Below, piece by piece: positions 16,005-24,129 of a stretch of 64,000 bases of DNA. Source of the stretch: an uncultured Clostridia bacterium (GTDB lineage: Bacteria; Bacillota; Clostridia; TANB77; CAG-508); NCBI GenBank assembly GCA_934169575.1, contig CAKPOA010000006.1, positions 4,467-68,466 of the forward strand. The letters run 5' to 3'. The position numbers were made by a program, and so were the translations under genes. How positions within the stretch are numbered: position 1 is the stretch's first letter; every line of letters begins with the position of its first letter. The notes under the pieces are model-generated. The model was not told where the DNA came from, did no database searches, and worked only from the letters and a program-made list of their open reading frames with translations.

Positions 16005-17594
16005 TTAAAAACTTGCATACATAGGATCAACTGGTGTATAACCAACTCCATATGCTCCAAATATAATAATTGATAAAATTAAAGCATAATACAAAGTCCA
16101 TCTAATTACTATATTTTTGCTTGCTATTTTTTCTCTAATATTTATATTTTTTTCTTTCATTATGCTTGTTATAAATACTATAACAACAAATACTGCAACT
16201 ATTATAAAGTCATGTGCATCTATTCCAAGTTTTAAGAATGTTCCATCTGCAAAAGATGCAAATGTGAAATTAGTAAATATTGTTTTAAGCATTATTAAAC
16301 CAGCTTTTAATCCTTTAGCTCTAAAGAATAATTCGCCAATAAATACTAAACAAGTTGTTCTTACTATTTGGAATATTCTATATGGCCAACACTCTCTATT
16401 TATATGTAATTTTTCTGTCACAAATTTCACAACAGGCTCCATTATATTTCCAAGTAATATCAATCCAAAATGATACATTCCAAAGAATATAAAGCTCCAT
16501 GCTGCTCCATGCCATAATCCATTACTTATCCATACACAAAATAGTGCTATTGAACTTGCAAGTAGTGGTCCATAATGTTTTCCTAATTTTTTTCTTCCTT
16601 TAGTTGTTAATTTTTTTAACGGTTCTGATAATGATAATGGGTAGAAAATATAATCTCTAAACCACGCACCTAATGTTATATGCCATCTTGTCCAGAAATC
16701 TGATATTGATTTTGAGAAAAATGGCTGTCTGAAGTTTTCTGGTAGTTTTACTCCAAATATTTGTGCACTTCCTATTACTGTATCCATTGTACCTGAAAAA
16801 TCCATATATAATTGAACTGTATACAATATCATTCCAAGTGCAATTATTCCGCCATCATATTGTGCATAATTTGTAAATACTGTTTTTACTAATGTATTTA
16901 ATCTGTCTGCAATTATCATTTTTTTAGCGAATCCCCATAATATACGTTGAATTCCAAATGTTAAATCTTTATATGTTGTTTTCTTTCCTTCATATAATTG
17001 CATTGCAGTATCTGAATATCTGCATATTGGTCCTTCCATTATTTGAGGGAAAAATGCCATAAATAATGCTAACCTTCCAAGATTTCTATCTGCCTTGATT
17101 TTTTCATGATATACATCAAACATATATGATACAGCTTGAAATGTATAAAATGATATTCCTATTGGTAAAGCAAATTTTGCTATTGATAATTGTATTGGTA
17201 AATGTACAAAATCTAATAAAAGATTTATGTTTGTTCCTAAAAATTTTGAATATTTTAAAACTATCAATAATCCAATATGTAATATTACTGCAAATAATAA
17301 TACACTTCTTTGCTTTTTCAAATATTGTTTTCTTATTTCTTTCTTTTTATCTTTTTCCGCTTCTTTTAGTAAATTATTTCTTTCATTTTGTAATGATGTA
17401 AGCCATAATCCAAAATGATGTATTGATAATGTTGATAATAACAAATATATTATTAATTTTCCACTAATTGACCAGAAAAATATATAACTTGCAATTAATA
17501 ATACTTTCCATCTATGTTTTTGTGGTACGATATTATAAATTAGTATTGTTAGTGGTAAAAATACTGCTGCATATAATGCATCACAATAAGTCAT
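16005..17594 (-). CDS. dltB: MBOAT acyltransferase, DltB/AlgI type
   Basis: 529 residues with about ten membrane helices. The family motifs are all present: FYTFQAVSYMFDVY, FFPQIMEGPICRY, the central FWTRWHITLGAWFRDYIFYPLS and the catalytic-His block NGLWHGAAWSFIFFG. MBOAT proteins move an acyl group from a carrier protein across the membrane. The adjacent carrier protein and AMP ligase indicate an aminoacyl donor. The start has an AAAGGA site and lies 90 bases after the carrier gene with a hairpin between them. Confidence 0.85.
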   Translation of the reverse strand: MTYCDALYAAVFLPLTILIYNIVPQKHRWKVLLIASYIFFWSISGKLIIYLLLSTLSIHHFGLWLTSLQNERNNLLKEAEKDKKKEIRKQYLKKQRSVLLFAVILHIGLLIVLKYSKFLGTNINLLLDFVHLPIQLSIAKFALPIGISFYTFQAVSYMFDVYHEKIKADRNLGRLALFMAFFPQIMEGPICRYSDTAMQLYEGKKTTYKDLTFGIQRILWGFAKKMIIADRLNTLVKTVFTNYAQYDGGIIALGMILYTVQLYMDFSGTMDTVIGSAQIFGVKLPENFRQPFFSKSISDFWTRWHITLGAWFRDYIFYPLSLSEPLKKLTTKGRKKLGKHYGPLLASSIALFCVWISNGLWHGAAWSFIFFGMYHFGLILLGNIMEPVVKFVTEKLHINRECWPYRIFQIVRTTCLVFIGELFFRAKGLKAGLIMLKTIFTNFTFASFADGTFLKLGIDAHDFIIVAVFVVIVFITSIMKEKNINIREKIASKNIVIRWTLYYALILSIIIFGAYGVGYTPVDPMYASF

Positions 17595-17629
17595 TTTTTA
17601 TTTCATTCCTTTCCATATTTTAAAACACA

Positions 17630-17668
17630 TATCTAATAGGAAAGTTTTTTTAACTTTCCTATTAGATA
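17630..17668 (-). terminator. Intra-operon hairpin between the carrier protein and MBOAT genes
   Basis: ATCTAATAGGAAAGTT pairs perfectly with its complement (17631-17646 with 17652-17667). No strong T-tract follows, so it may attenuate or stabilise the mRNA, giving more carrier protein than membrane enzyme. Confidence 0.55.
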
Positions 17669-17684
17669 TAAGATTATTTTTCTA

Positions 17685-17915
17685 TTATCCTTCTTCTTGT
17701 AATTTTTGAATCATTTCCCACATTGCTTGTGCAGAATTGAAATTATCAGGTATTATTTCAACTGTTGGAATTACAATATCAAATTCATCTTCTAATTCTG
17801 CAACTAATGAAATTATTGCAAGTGAATCTAAATAATGATCATCAATTAAAGTTGTACATGTTTTGTAATCAACACCATCTTCAATTTCTTCTAAAATTTC
17901 AATTAATCTTTCCAT
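17685..17915 (-). CDS. dltC: Acyl/aminoacyl carrier protein, DltC-like
   Basis: 76 residues from MERLIEILEE, chosen for its GAAGGGAG site. The phosphopantetheine attachment block is DDHYLDSLAIISLVAEL, with Ser in DSL at about residue 37, preceded by an unusual CTTLIDD segment. Acidic four-helix carrier fold. It lies between the decarboxylase and the MBOAT gene, so it probably holds the amino acid activated by the ligase while it is modified and handed to the membrane enzyme. Confidence 0.85.
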   Translation of the reverse strand: MERLIEILEEIEDGVDYKTCTTLIDDHYLDSLAIISLVAELEDEFDIVIPTVEIIPDNFNSAQAMWEMIQKLQEEG

Positions 17916-18002
17916 TTTTTTAACTCCCTTCTTCTCCCAAATCAAATCTTATATATTATAGATATTTAAAATATTAATTTGGTTCATTTTTTATTAATTT
18001 TT

Positions 18003-19178
18003 TTAATAACATGGTTTATTTAAATTATAAGTTTCGAATCTTTTTCTTATAATTTCTATTTTTCCATCTTGTTTTAATAATGCTACTTGTGGTAAATCTC
18101 TACTTAAAAATAGTGATATTCCCTCTGTTACAGAATAAGCTCCAGTATTTTCAAAAACAAATACATCACCTATTTTTAAATCAGTTATTGGCAATTGTTT
18201 TACAATAATATCATTTATTGTACATAAAGATCCACATATATTCCATTCTTCTGTTTCTCCACTTTTTTGTGGATACATTTTATACCATGGATGTTTCATT
18301 GCCATTGTTTGTCCATAATATACTAATTGATGTATTCCTCCATCTACTATAGCATAATTTTGTCCATTATTTGTTTTCATATCAACTACTTTTGTCATAT
18401 AACTTCCACAACTTGCAACCATACTTCTTCCAACTTCAAGAGTTATTTGACCTTTAAATTTCATATTATTTAATATTTTTGAAAATTCTTCAAAAAATGT
18501 TTTTTCATCAAATTCTTCACTTTTGAAATAATATACAGGAAAACCTGTTCCAAATTCTATCTCTTTAGTTTCAAATCCATATGTCTCATATAGGTATACT
18601 ACAAAATCATCTACTTTGTCAATCTCTTTTTGCAATCTTTTTAAAGAATGTTTTTGAGTTCCAGAGAAAAACTGAATTCCTGCAATTTCTATATTAGGAT
18701 ATTTTTCTTTATTTTTGATAAATTCTTCTATATCTTGTTCATTCATTCCAAATTGATTTCCACTTGTTAATCTTAACAAAACATTTAATTTTACATTATG
18801 TTTTTTTGATAATTTATCTAATAAATAAAATTGTTCAATTGATTCTGCTGTATAATGTCCAATATCTGGAGTGTTTACAATCATTTCTTCTATAGATTCT
18901 GGCGTTTTATTTACTCCTGATATTACAAGTTTGCTTGTTGTAACACCTGTTTCTTTACATATATGATATTCACCAGGTGAACATACTTCAAATCTATCAA
19001 CACATTCATTTACTTCTTTTACTATAAAAGAATTTGCCTTTATTGCATAACATAATAAAATTTTTTCTGGTAAACTATTTTTCATATATTCAATTCTTTG
19101 TTTTAATTTAGCTATATCATACACATATATTGGTGTATCATATTTTTTTACAATTTCTGCAATATTTTCATCTTTCAT
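18003..19178 (-). CDS. PLP-dependent decarboxylase of the alanine-racemase fold, possibly acting on a carrier-bound amino acid
   Basis: 391 residues of the Orn/DAP/Arg decarboxylase group 2 fold. The N-terminal barrel has CYAIKAN with the PLP Lys near 48, FEVCSPGEYHI, GVNKT and a phosphate-binding EVGRSMVASCG near 280. The C-terminal domain carries the catalytic Cys in CGSLCTINDII and the NTGAYS closing block. The GxLCTxxD form is closer, from memory, to carrier-dependent decarboxylases (BtrK-like) than to the GPxCES of LysA. Its start overlaps the ligase stop by 4 bases, and the carrier gene follows, so it is an integral part of this Dlt-like pathway. The substrate is inferred, not shown. 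Confidence 0.8.
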   Translation of the reverse strand: MKDENIAEIVKKYDTPIYVYDIAKLKQRIEYMKNSLPEKILLCYAIKANSFIVKEVNECVDRFEVCSPGEYHICKETGVTTSKLVISGVNKTPESIEEMIVNTPDIGHYTAESIEQFYLLDKLSKKHNVKLNVLLRLTSGNQFGMNEQDIEEFIKNKEKYPNIEIAGIQFFSGTQKHSLKRLQKEIDKVDDFVVYLYETYGFETKEIEFGTGFPVYYFKSEEFDEKTFFEEFSKILNNMKFKGQITLEVGRSMVASCGSYMTKVVDMKTNNGQNYAIVDGGIHQLVYYGQTMAMKHPWYKMYPQKSGETEEWNICGSLCTINDIIVKQLPITDLKIGDVFVFENTGAYSVTEGISLFLSRDLPQVALLKQDGKIEIIRKRFETYNLNKPCY

Positions 19179-20689
19179 TTTTTCTTTCCTCCAATCATTC
19201 CCATTAATTCTTTTCTATCAATCTTTCCATTTTTAGTCATAGGAAATTTTTCAATTTGTTTTATAGAGTTTGGTATCATAAATACTGGTAAATCTTTTCT
19301 TAATTCCTCTAGCACTTGTGCTTTTTCAATATTTCCAACATAAAATCCATATAATCTACCTTTTTGTTCATTAAATATGCAGCAACTTCTATCAATTTGT
19401 GGAACTTTTTCCATTGCTCTTTCTATTTCTTCTAATTCAATTCTATGTCCCATAAATTTAATTTGAAAATCTTTTCTTCCTGCAAAACACATTTCACCAT
19501 TTTCATTATAATATGCCAAATCACCTGTTCTATATATGTAATCATTATATTTTGTGTTTAATGGGTTTTGTACAAATCTTGAATCTGTTTGTTCTCTTGA
19601 ATTATAATATCCTAATGCTAGAGCAACTCCTCTTACACAAATTTCACCATTTATACCTTTTTCGACAATTTTCTTATTTTGGTCATCTAATAAAAATACC
19701 TCTTCATTTGGAAATGGTTTTCCCATTGGTAAAGTTTTTTCATATTGTTTATTATTGTCAACAATATAATATGTACAATTACATGTTATTTCTGTTGGTC
19801 CATATAAGTTTACAAACATTGCATTTGGTAAATGTTCAATCCATTGTTTTAAATGTTTTAATGGCATCACTTCACCACTAAATAACACTTTATTTACTGT
19901 TTCAGGTGTTTTATAATCTAAACCGTGAAATGTTGTTATCAAACACAATGCTGATACAGCCCATATCATTGTTGTCACTTTATTTTCACAAATAAAATCT
20001 AACAATTCTGTTGGTAAAGAAAAATATTTTTTAGGAATTATTACAAGTGTTGCACCAGTTTTTAATGCTGAATATATATCTTTTACAGATACATCAAAAT
20101 CAAATGGTGCTTGATTTCCAATAACATCTTTTTCTGTAATATTAAATATTTCAGTAAAATTATCTATAAAATCCATTACAGAATGATTACTTACAACAAC
20201 ACCTTTTGGTATTCCTGTTGATCCAGATGTAAAATTTGCATATAATGGGTCAATATCTAATATATTTTCTCTTATATTTGCTAATAACTCCTCATCAATC
20301 TCACTATTTTTTAAATCTTCAACCAATAATATTTCTTTTTTAAATATTGTTTTTGCAAGTTCTTGATTTTTTTCATCTGTTATTATTATTTCAGGCTCTA
20401 ATACCTCTATTATGTGTTCTAGTCTTGTTTGTGGCAAATCAGGATTTAACAAAACATAAAAACAATTTGCATATACTGCTCCTAAAAATGAATTTAAAGC
20501 ATTTATTCCTTTTTCCATCAATACAGGCACAGGTCTTTTTGTCTCTATTTTCTTTGCTATTTCACTTCCTATTTTTTTGCTGTTTTCCATTAATTCCTTA
20601 TATGTACATTTTCCATGTTCATCTATTACTGCTATTTTATTTTCATCTCTTTTTTTTGAGTTTTCTAAATATTCTAATATTGTTCTCAT
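19175..20689 (-). CDS. dltA: DltA-like amino acid:carrier protein ligase
   Basis: 504 residues, ANL superfamily adenylation enzyme of DltA length. Core motifs: TSGSTGIPKGV near 150, the NLYGPTEIT block near 295, YRTGDLAYYNENGEMCFAGR near 385 and the C-terminal KNGKIDRK with the catalytic Lys. It should activate an amino acid with ATP and load it on the neighbouring carrier protein. The residues after GPTE (CNCTYY) differ from the ATVAVT type seen in D-alanine ligases as I remember them, so substrate specificity may differ. First gene of the operon, with a good promoter. Confidence 0.85.
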   Translation of the reverse strand: MRTILEYLENSKKRDENKIAVIDEHGKCTYKELMENSKKIGSEIAKKIETKRPVPVLMEKGINALNSFLGAVYANCFYVLLNPDLPQTRLEHIIEVLEPEIIITDEKNQELAKTIFKKEILLVEDLKNSEIDEELLANIRENILDIDPLYANFTSGSTGIPKGVVVSNHSVMDFIDNFTEIFNITEKDVIGNQAPFDFDVSVKDIYSALKTGATLVIIPKKYFSLPTELLDFICENKVTTMIWAVSALCLITTFHGLDYKTPETVNKVLFSGEVMPLKHLKQWIEHLPNAMFVNLYGPTEITCNCTYYIVDNNKQYEKTLPMGKPFPNEEVFLLDDQNKKIVEKGINGEICVRGVALALGYYNSREQTDSRFVQNPLNTKYNDYIYRTGDLAYYNENGEMCFAGRKDFQIKFMGHRIELEEIERAMEKVPQIDRSCCIFNEQKGRLYGFYVGNIEKAQVLEELRKDLPVFMIPNSIKQIEKFPMTKNGKIDRKELMGMIGGKKK

Positions 20690-20715
20690 TTTTCCACTTC
20701 CTTTTTACATTCCCT

Positions 20716-20744
20716 ATTATACCAACTTTGCAAATAAAATTCAA
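20716..20744 (-). promoter_or_regulatory. Sigma-A promoter of the Dlt-like operon
   Basis: TTGAAT and a perfect TATAAT are 17 bases apart on the minus strand, about 27 bases upstream of dltA. Confidence 0.8.
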
Positions 20745-20760
20745 GCTTTTTTATAATTTT

Positions 20761-20789
20761 GAATAATTTTATTTTTTTTGCACATAATA
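20761..20789 (+). promoter_or_regulatory. Sigma-G/sigma-F type promoter of the spoVA operon
   Basis: GAATA at 20761-20765 and CATAATA at 20783-20789 are separated by 17 bases, matching the forespore sigma consensus (GNATR and CATNHTA). It lies about 35 bases upstream of spoVAC, which is under sigma-G control in known spore formers. Confidence 0.75.
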
Positions 20790-20823
20790 ACAGCAATATT
20801 TTATAAAAAGAAAGGACTTTACT

Positions 20824-21288
20824 ATGGAAAATCCATTAAACACAAAAAAAGAATATAAAGAATATGTTGAACAAAAATCACCAAATTCTCCAATATTAAA
20901 AAATTGTTTTAATGCATTCTGGGTTGGAGGTTTAATATGTTCAATAGGTCAAATAATATTAAGCTATTGTTTATATAAGGGAATTGATAAAGAAATAGCT
21001 GGAACAATTGTATCAATAGTTTTAATTGCCATTAGTGCATTTCTAACAGCTTTAAATTTATTTAATAAAATAGGAAAATTCGCAGGTGCAGGTTCTTTAA
21101 TTCCAATAACTGGATTTGCAAATTCTATTGTTGCACCATCTATGGAATATAAGTCTGAAGGATATGTTATGGGAGTTGGATCTAAAATGTTTACTGTTGC
21201 AGGACCAGTTTTAGTTTTTGGAATATGTAGTGCAATTATAGTAGGAATTGTATTTTTAATATTTAATACACCTGCAACATTAGTTTAA
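20824..21288 (+). CDS. spoVAC: Stage V sporulation protein AC
   Basis: 154 residues, an integral membrane protein of the SpoVA channel that moves calcium dipicolinate into the forespore and out at germination. Family features: the N-terminal KNCFNAFWVGGLICSIGQ helix, and the AGAGSLIPITGFANSIVAPSMEYKSEGYVMG block in the middle. Four membrane helices. The AAAGGAC site precedes ATG. A sigma-G-like promoter lies upstream. The next gene of the operon is 209 bases away because a repeat element is inserted. Confidence 0.93.
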   Translation: MENPLNTKKEYKEYVEQKSPNSPILKNCFNAFWVGGLICSIGQIILSYCLYKGIDKEIAGTIVSIVLIAISAFLTALNLFNKIGKFAGAGSLIPITGFANSIVAPSMEYKSEGYVMGVGSKMFTVAGPVLVFGICSAIIVGIVFLIFNTPATLV

Positions 21289-21319
21289 TATCAAAATTTA
21301 AATAGCCTTAAAATATTAA

Positions 21320-21457
21320 TATATATTGTATTATTTTATGAATACCGCGTAAGCGACCAAACGAGCATAGCGAGTGCGATTGGAGCAATTTTCATTATAT
21401 TGATTTTTGAAAAGAAAATTGCGACTGCAAGGTATGAAAAAAATAATACAATATATA
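21320..21457 (+). repeat. Dispersed palindromic element, copy B (inside the spoVA operon)
   Basis: The core (21338-21439) starts around ACCGCGTAAGCGACC and ends near GCGACTGCAAGGTATG. Perfect 18-base arms flank it (21320-21337 and 21440-21457, sharing the TATTGTATTA motif). The inner stem is GCAATTTTC with GAAAATTGC. Same orientation as the spoVA genes. It fills the gap between spoVAC and spoVAD, which are normally close together. Confidence 0.88.
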
Positions 21458-21497
21458 AATTAAATTTATAATCAATTTATATGAAAGGAATTGAAAA

Positions 21498-22499
21498 ATG
21501 CAAAAATTAGGAAAACAAACTATAAAATTTAATAATCCACCCACAATTGTTGATTGTGCATGTATTGTCGGACCAAAAGAAGCAGATGGTCCACTAGCAA
21601 AATATTTTGACAAATGTTTAGACAATGAAATGTGGGGCGAAAAAACTTGGGAAAAAGCAGAAAGTAAAATCATAAAAGAAACTGTAAATACTGCAATATC
21701 TAAATCAGGTGTTGCAACTGATGATATTGAATACTGTTTTGCAGGAGATTTACTTAATCAATGTATTTCATCAAGTTTCGGTTTAAGAGAATTAAACATT
21801 CCATTTTTTGGAATATTTGGTGCATGCTCAACATTTGTAGAAGGTTTATCACTCGCCTCTGTTTTTGTAGAAAATGGTATAAATTATGCAATTTGTGCAT
21901 CATCAAGTCATTTTTGTAGTTCAGAAAAACAATTTAGATTTCCATTAGAACTTGGAAATCAAAGACCACCAACAGCACAATGGACAGTTACTGGTGCTGG
22001 TTCAGCAATTATTTCAAGAACTGGACAAGGTCCTTTTGTAACACATATTACTTCTGGAAAAATTGTTGATATGGGAATTAAAGATGGAAATAATATGGGG
22101 GCAGCTATGGCACCAGCGGCATTTGATACTATTATAGCTCATTTTCAAGATACAGGTAGAACACCAGATTATTATGATGCTATTTTTACAGGTGATTTAG
22201 GATATATTGGAAAAGATATTTTGATTGATTTATGTAAAAATGCTGGATATGATATTTCATCAATTTATGATGATTGTGGAGTTTTAATTTTTGATAGAAA
22301 AAAACAAGACACTCATTCTGGTGGAAGTGGTTGTGGATGTTGTGCAAGTGTTTTTTCAGGTTATTTATTCAAACAATTAAAAGAACAAAATTTAAAACAC
22401 ATATTATTAATTGCCACTGGTGCACTTATGAACTCAACAAGTTCTCAACAAGGTGAATCAATTCCAGGAATTGCCCACGCAGTTAGTATTGAAATTTAG
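21498..22499 (+). CDS. spoVAD: Stage V sporulation protein AD
   Basis: 333 residues, the soluble, thiolase-fold subunit of the SpoVA channel that binds dipicolinic acid. Diagnostic stretches: GKQTIKFNNPPTIVDCACIVGPKEADGP split over the first 35 residues, the GACSTFVEGLSLAS block near 112 and GGSGCGCCASVFSGY near 275. Length fits the family. The start has a GAAAGGAA site. It directly follows the repeat element, so co-transcription with spoVAC requires read-through of that structure. Confidence 0.93.
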   Translation: MQKLGKQTIKFNNPPTIVDCACIVGPKEADGPLAKYFDKCLDNEMWGEKTWEKAESKIIKETVNTAISKSGVATDDIEYCFAGDLLNQCISSSFGLRELNIPFFGIFGACSTFVEGLSLASVFVENGINYAICASSSHFCSSEKQFRFPLELGNQRPPTAQWTVTGAGSAIISRTGQGPFVTHITSGKIVDMGIKDGNNMGAAMAPAAFDTIIAHFQDTGRTPDYYDAIFTGDLGYIGKDILIDLCKNAGYDISSIYDDCGVLIFDRKKQDTHSGGSGCGCCASVFSGYLFKQLKEQNLKHILLIATGALMNSTSSQQGESIPGIAHAVSIEI

Positions 22500-22515
22500 G
22501 AGGATATGATTAATT

Positions 22516-22902
22516 ATGGAATTTTTTAATGGTTTTGATTGGATGCAATTATTCAGATGTTTTATTGTTGGAGGAATTTTATGTATTATTGGTCAAATAT
22601 TAATTGATAAAACAAAACTTACTCCTGCAAGGATTTTAGTTATATATGTTACAGCTGGTGTTATATTAGGCGGACTTGGTATTTATCAATATTTAGTTGA
22701 TTTTGCTGGAGCAGGTGCAACAGTTCCGCTTACAGGTTTTGGCTATAACTTAGCAAAAGGTACAATAGAAACTGTAAAACAAACAGGCTTAATTGGTGCA
22801 TTTACAGGAGGACTTAAAGCAAGTGCTGGAGGTATTGCTGCTGCAGTATTTTTTGGATATATAGCATCTCTTATTTCTAAACCTAAAATGAAAAAACAAT
22901 AG
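22516..22902 (+). CDS. spoVAE: Stage V sporulation protein AE
   Basis: 128 residues, small membrane protein homologous in plan to SpoVAC: FRCFIVGGILCIIGQ at the start, AGAGATVPLTGFGYNLAKG in the middle and a Gly/Ala-rich final helix. It completes the minimal spoVAC-D-E set found in many Clostridia. A GGAGG site overlaps the spoVAD stop, with a spacing of 12 bases to the ATG. A terminator follows at once. Confidence 0.92.
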   Translation: MEFFNGFDWMQLFRCFIVGGILCIIGQILIDKTKLTPARILVIYVTAGVILGGLGIYQYLVDFAGAGATVPLTGFGYNLAKGTIETVKQTGLIGAFTGGLKASAGGIAAAVFFGYIASLISKPKMKKQ

Positions 22903-22930
22903 GATGGCTTGAAATTAAGCCATTCTATTG
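22903..22930. terminator. Bidirectional terminator between spoVAE and ftsZ
   Basis: ATGGCTT and AAGCCAT pair around GAAATT. T-runs follow on the plus strand, and the ftsZ stop lies just beyond on the other side, so one hairpin can serve both convergent genes. Confidence 0.7.
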
Positions 22931-22933
22931 TTT

Positions 22934-24058
22934 TTATAATCCTTTATTTTTATTTTTTCTAAGGAATGATGGTATATCCAAATCATTTTGAGAATTGCCA
23001 AGATCTTGACTTGATGGTATAGAATTTATTTTCTTTTCCCATGTTTTTGGAGCACTTTTATCTCCTCTTAAACTATTTGTTTGTTCTGATGTGTCATCAA
23101 AACCTGTTGCAATAACTGTTATTTGAATCTCATCATTCATTGTTTCATCAATTACTGTACCAAATATAATATTTGCTTCTGGGTCAACACTGCGTTGAAC
23201 AAGTTCAGCAGCTGTATTTACTTCTTGAAGACCTAAATCTTCTCCACCAGTAATATTTATAATTACACCTCTAGCACCTTCTATTGTAGTTTCAAGTAAT
23301 GGACTTTGAATAGCTTGTTTTGCAGCATCTTCAGCTTTATTTTCTCCAGAGGCTCTACCAATTCCCATATGTGCCATACCTGTATTTAACATTATTGTTT
23401 TAACATCTGCAAAATCTAGGTTTACAGTACCTGTAACAGTTATTAAATCTGATATACCTTGAACACCTTGTCTTAAAATATCATCTGCCATCATAAAAGC
23501 TTCTGTCATTGAAGTTTTTCTATCAATTACTTGAAGTAATTTATCATTTGGAATTACAATTAAAGTATCAACTTTTCCTTTTAGACTTTCAATTCCTCTT
23601 TCAGCTTGTGCTAAACGTTTTTTTCCTTCAAATGTAAATGGTTTTGTAACAACACCTATTGTTAATATTCCCATTTCTTTTGCAATACCTGCTACTGTTG
23701 GTGCAGCACCTGTTCCAGTTCCTCCACCCATTCCTGCAGTAACAAATACCATGTCTGCTCCGCGTAAAATTTCTGTTAATTCTGTTTTGCTTTCTTCTGC
23801 TGATTGTGCTCCAATATCTGGATTAGCACCAGCTCCTAAACCTCTAGTTATTTTTTCACCTATTTGAATTTTTGTATTTGCTTTTGATTTTTGTAGAGCT
23901 TGTCTATCTGTATTTACAGCTATGAATTCTACATTTTTTATTCCTAATTCTAGCATTCTGTTAACTGCATTATTTCCAGCTCCACCTACTCCTATTACTT
24001 TTATTGTTGCTGTTCCATCTTTCATTGTTATGTTATCATCTTCAAAATCCATCATCAC
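22934..24058 (-). CDS. ftsZ: Cell division GTPase FtsZ
   Basis: 374 residues, tubulin homologue that forms the division ring. The N-terminal KVIGVGGAGNNAVNRM strand-loop, the GTP signature GGGTGTGAAP near 107, the T7 loop NLDFADVKTIM near 208 and the conserved C-terminal peptide DLDIPSFLRKN are all present. The first codon is GTG, 8 bases after GGAGG; two ATG codons follow immediately and could serve instead. It ends the division cluster after ftsA, 71 bases away. Confidence 0.97.
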   Translation of the reverse strand: MMMDFEDDNITMKDGTATIKVIGVGGAGNNAVNRMLELGIKNVEFIAVNTDRQALQKSKANTKIQIGEKITRGLGAGANPDIGAQSAEESKTELTEILRGADMVFVTAGMGGGTGTGAAPTVAGIAKEMGILTIGVVTKPFTFEGKKRLAQAERGIESLKGKVDTLIVIPNDKLLQVIDRKTSMTEAFMMADDILRQGVQGISDLITVTGTVNLDFADVKTIMLNTGMAHMGIGRASGENKAEDAAKQAIQSPLLETTIEGARGVIINITGGEDLGLQEVNTAAELVQRSVDPEANIIFGTVIDETMNDEIQITVIATGFDDTSEQTNSLRGDKSAPKTWEKKINSIPSSQDLGNSQNDLDIPSFLRKNKNKGL

Positions 24059-24129
24059 TTAATTTTCCTCCCTTTCATCTAAGCCCCTTAGATTAAACTT
24101 AAATATGTATTTTATAAAATTTAATTATT

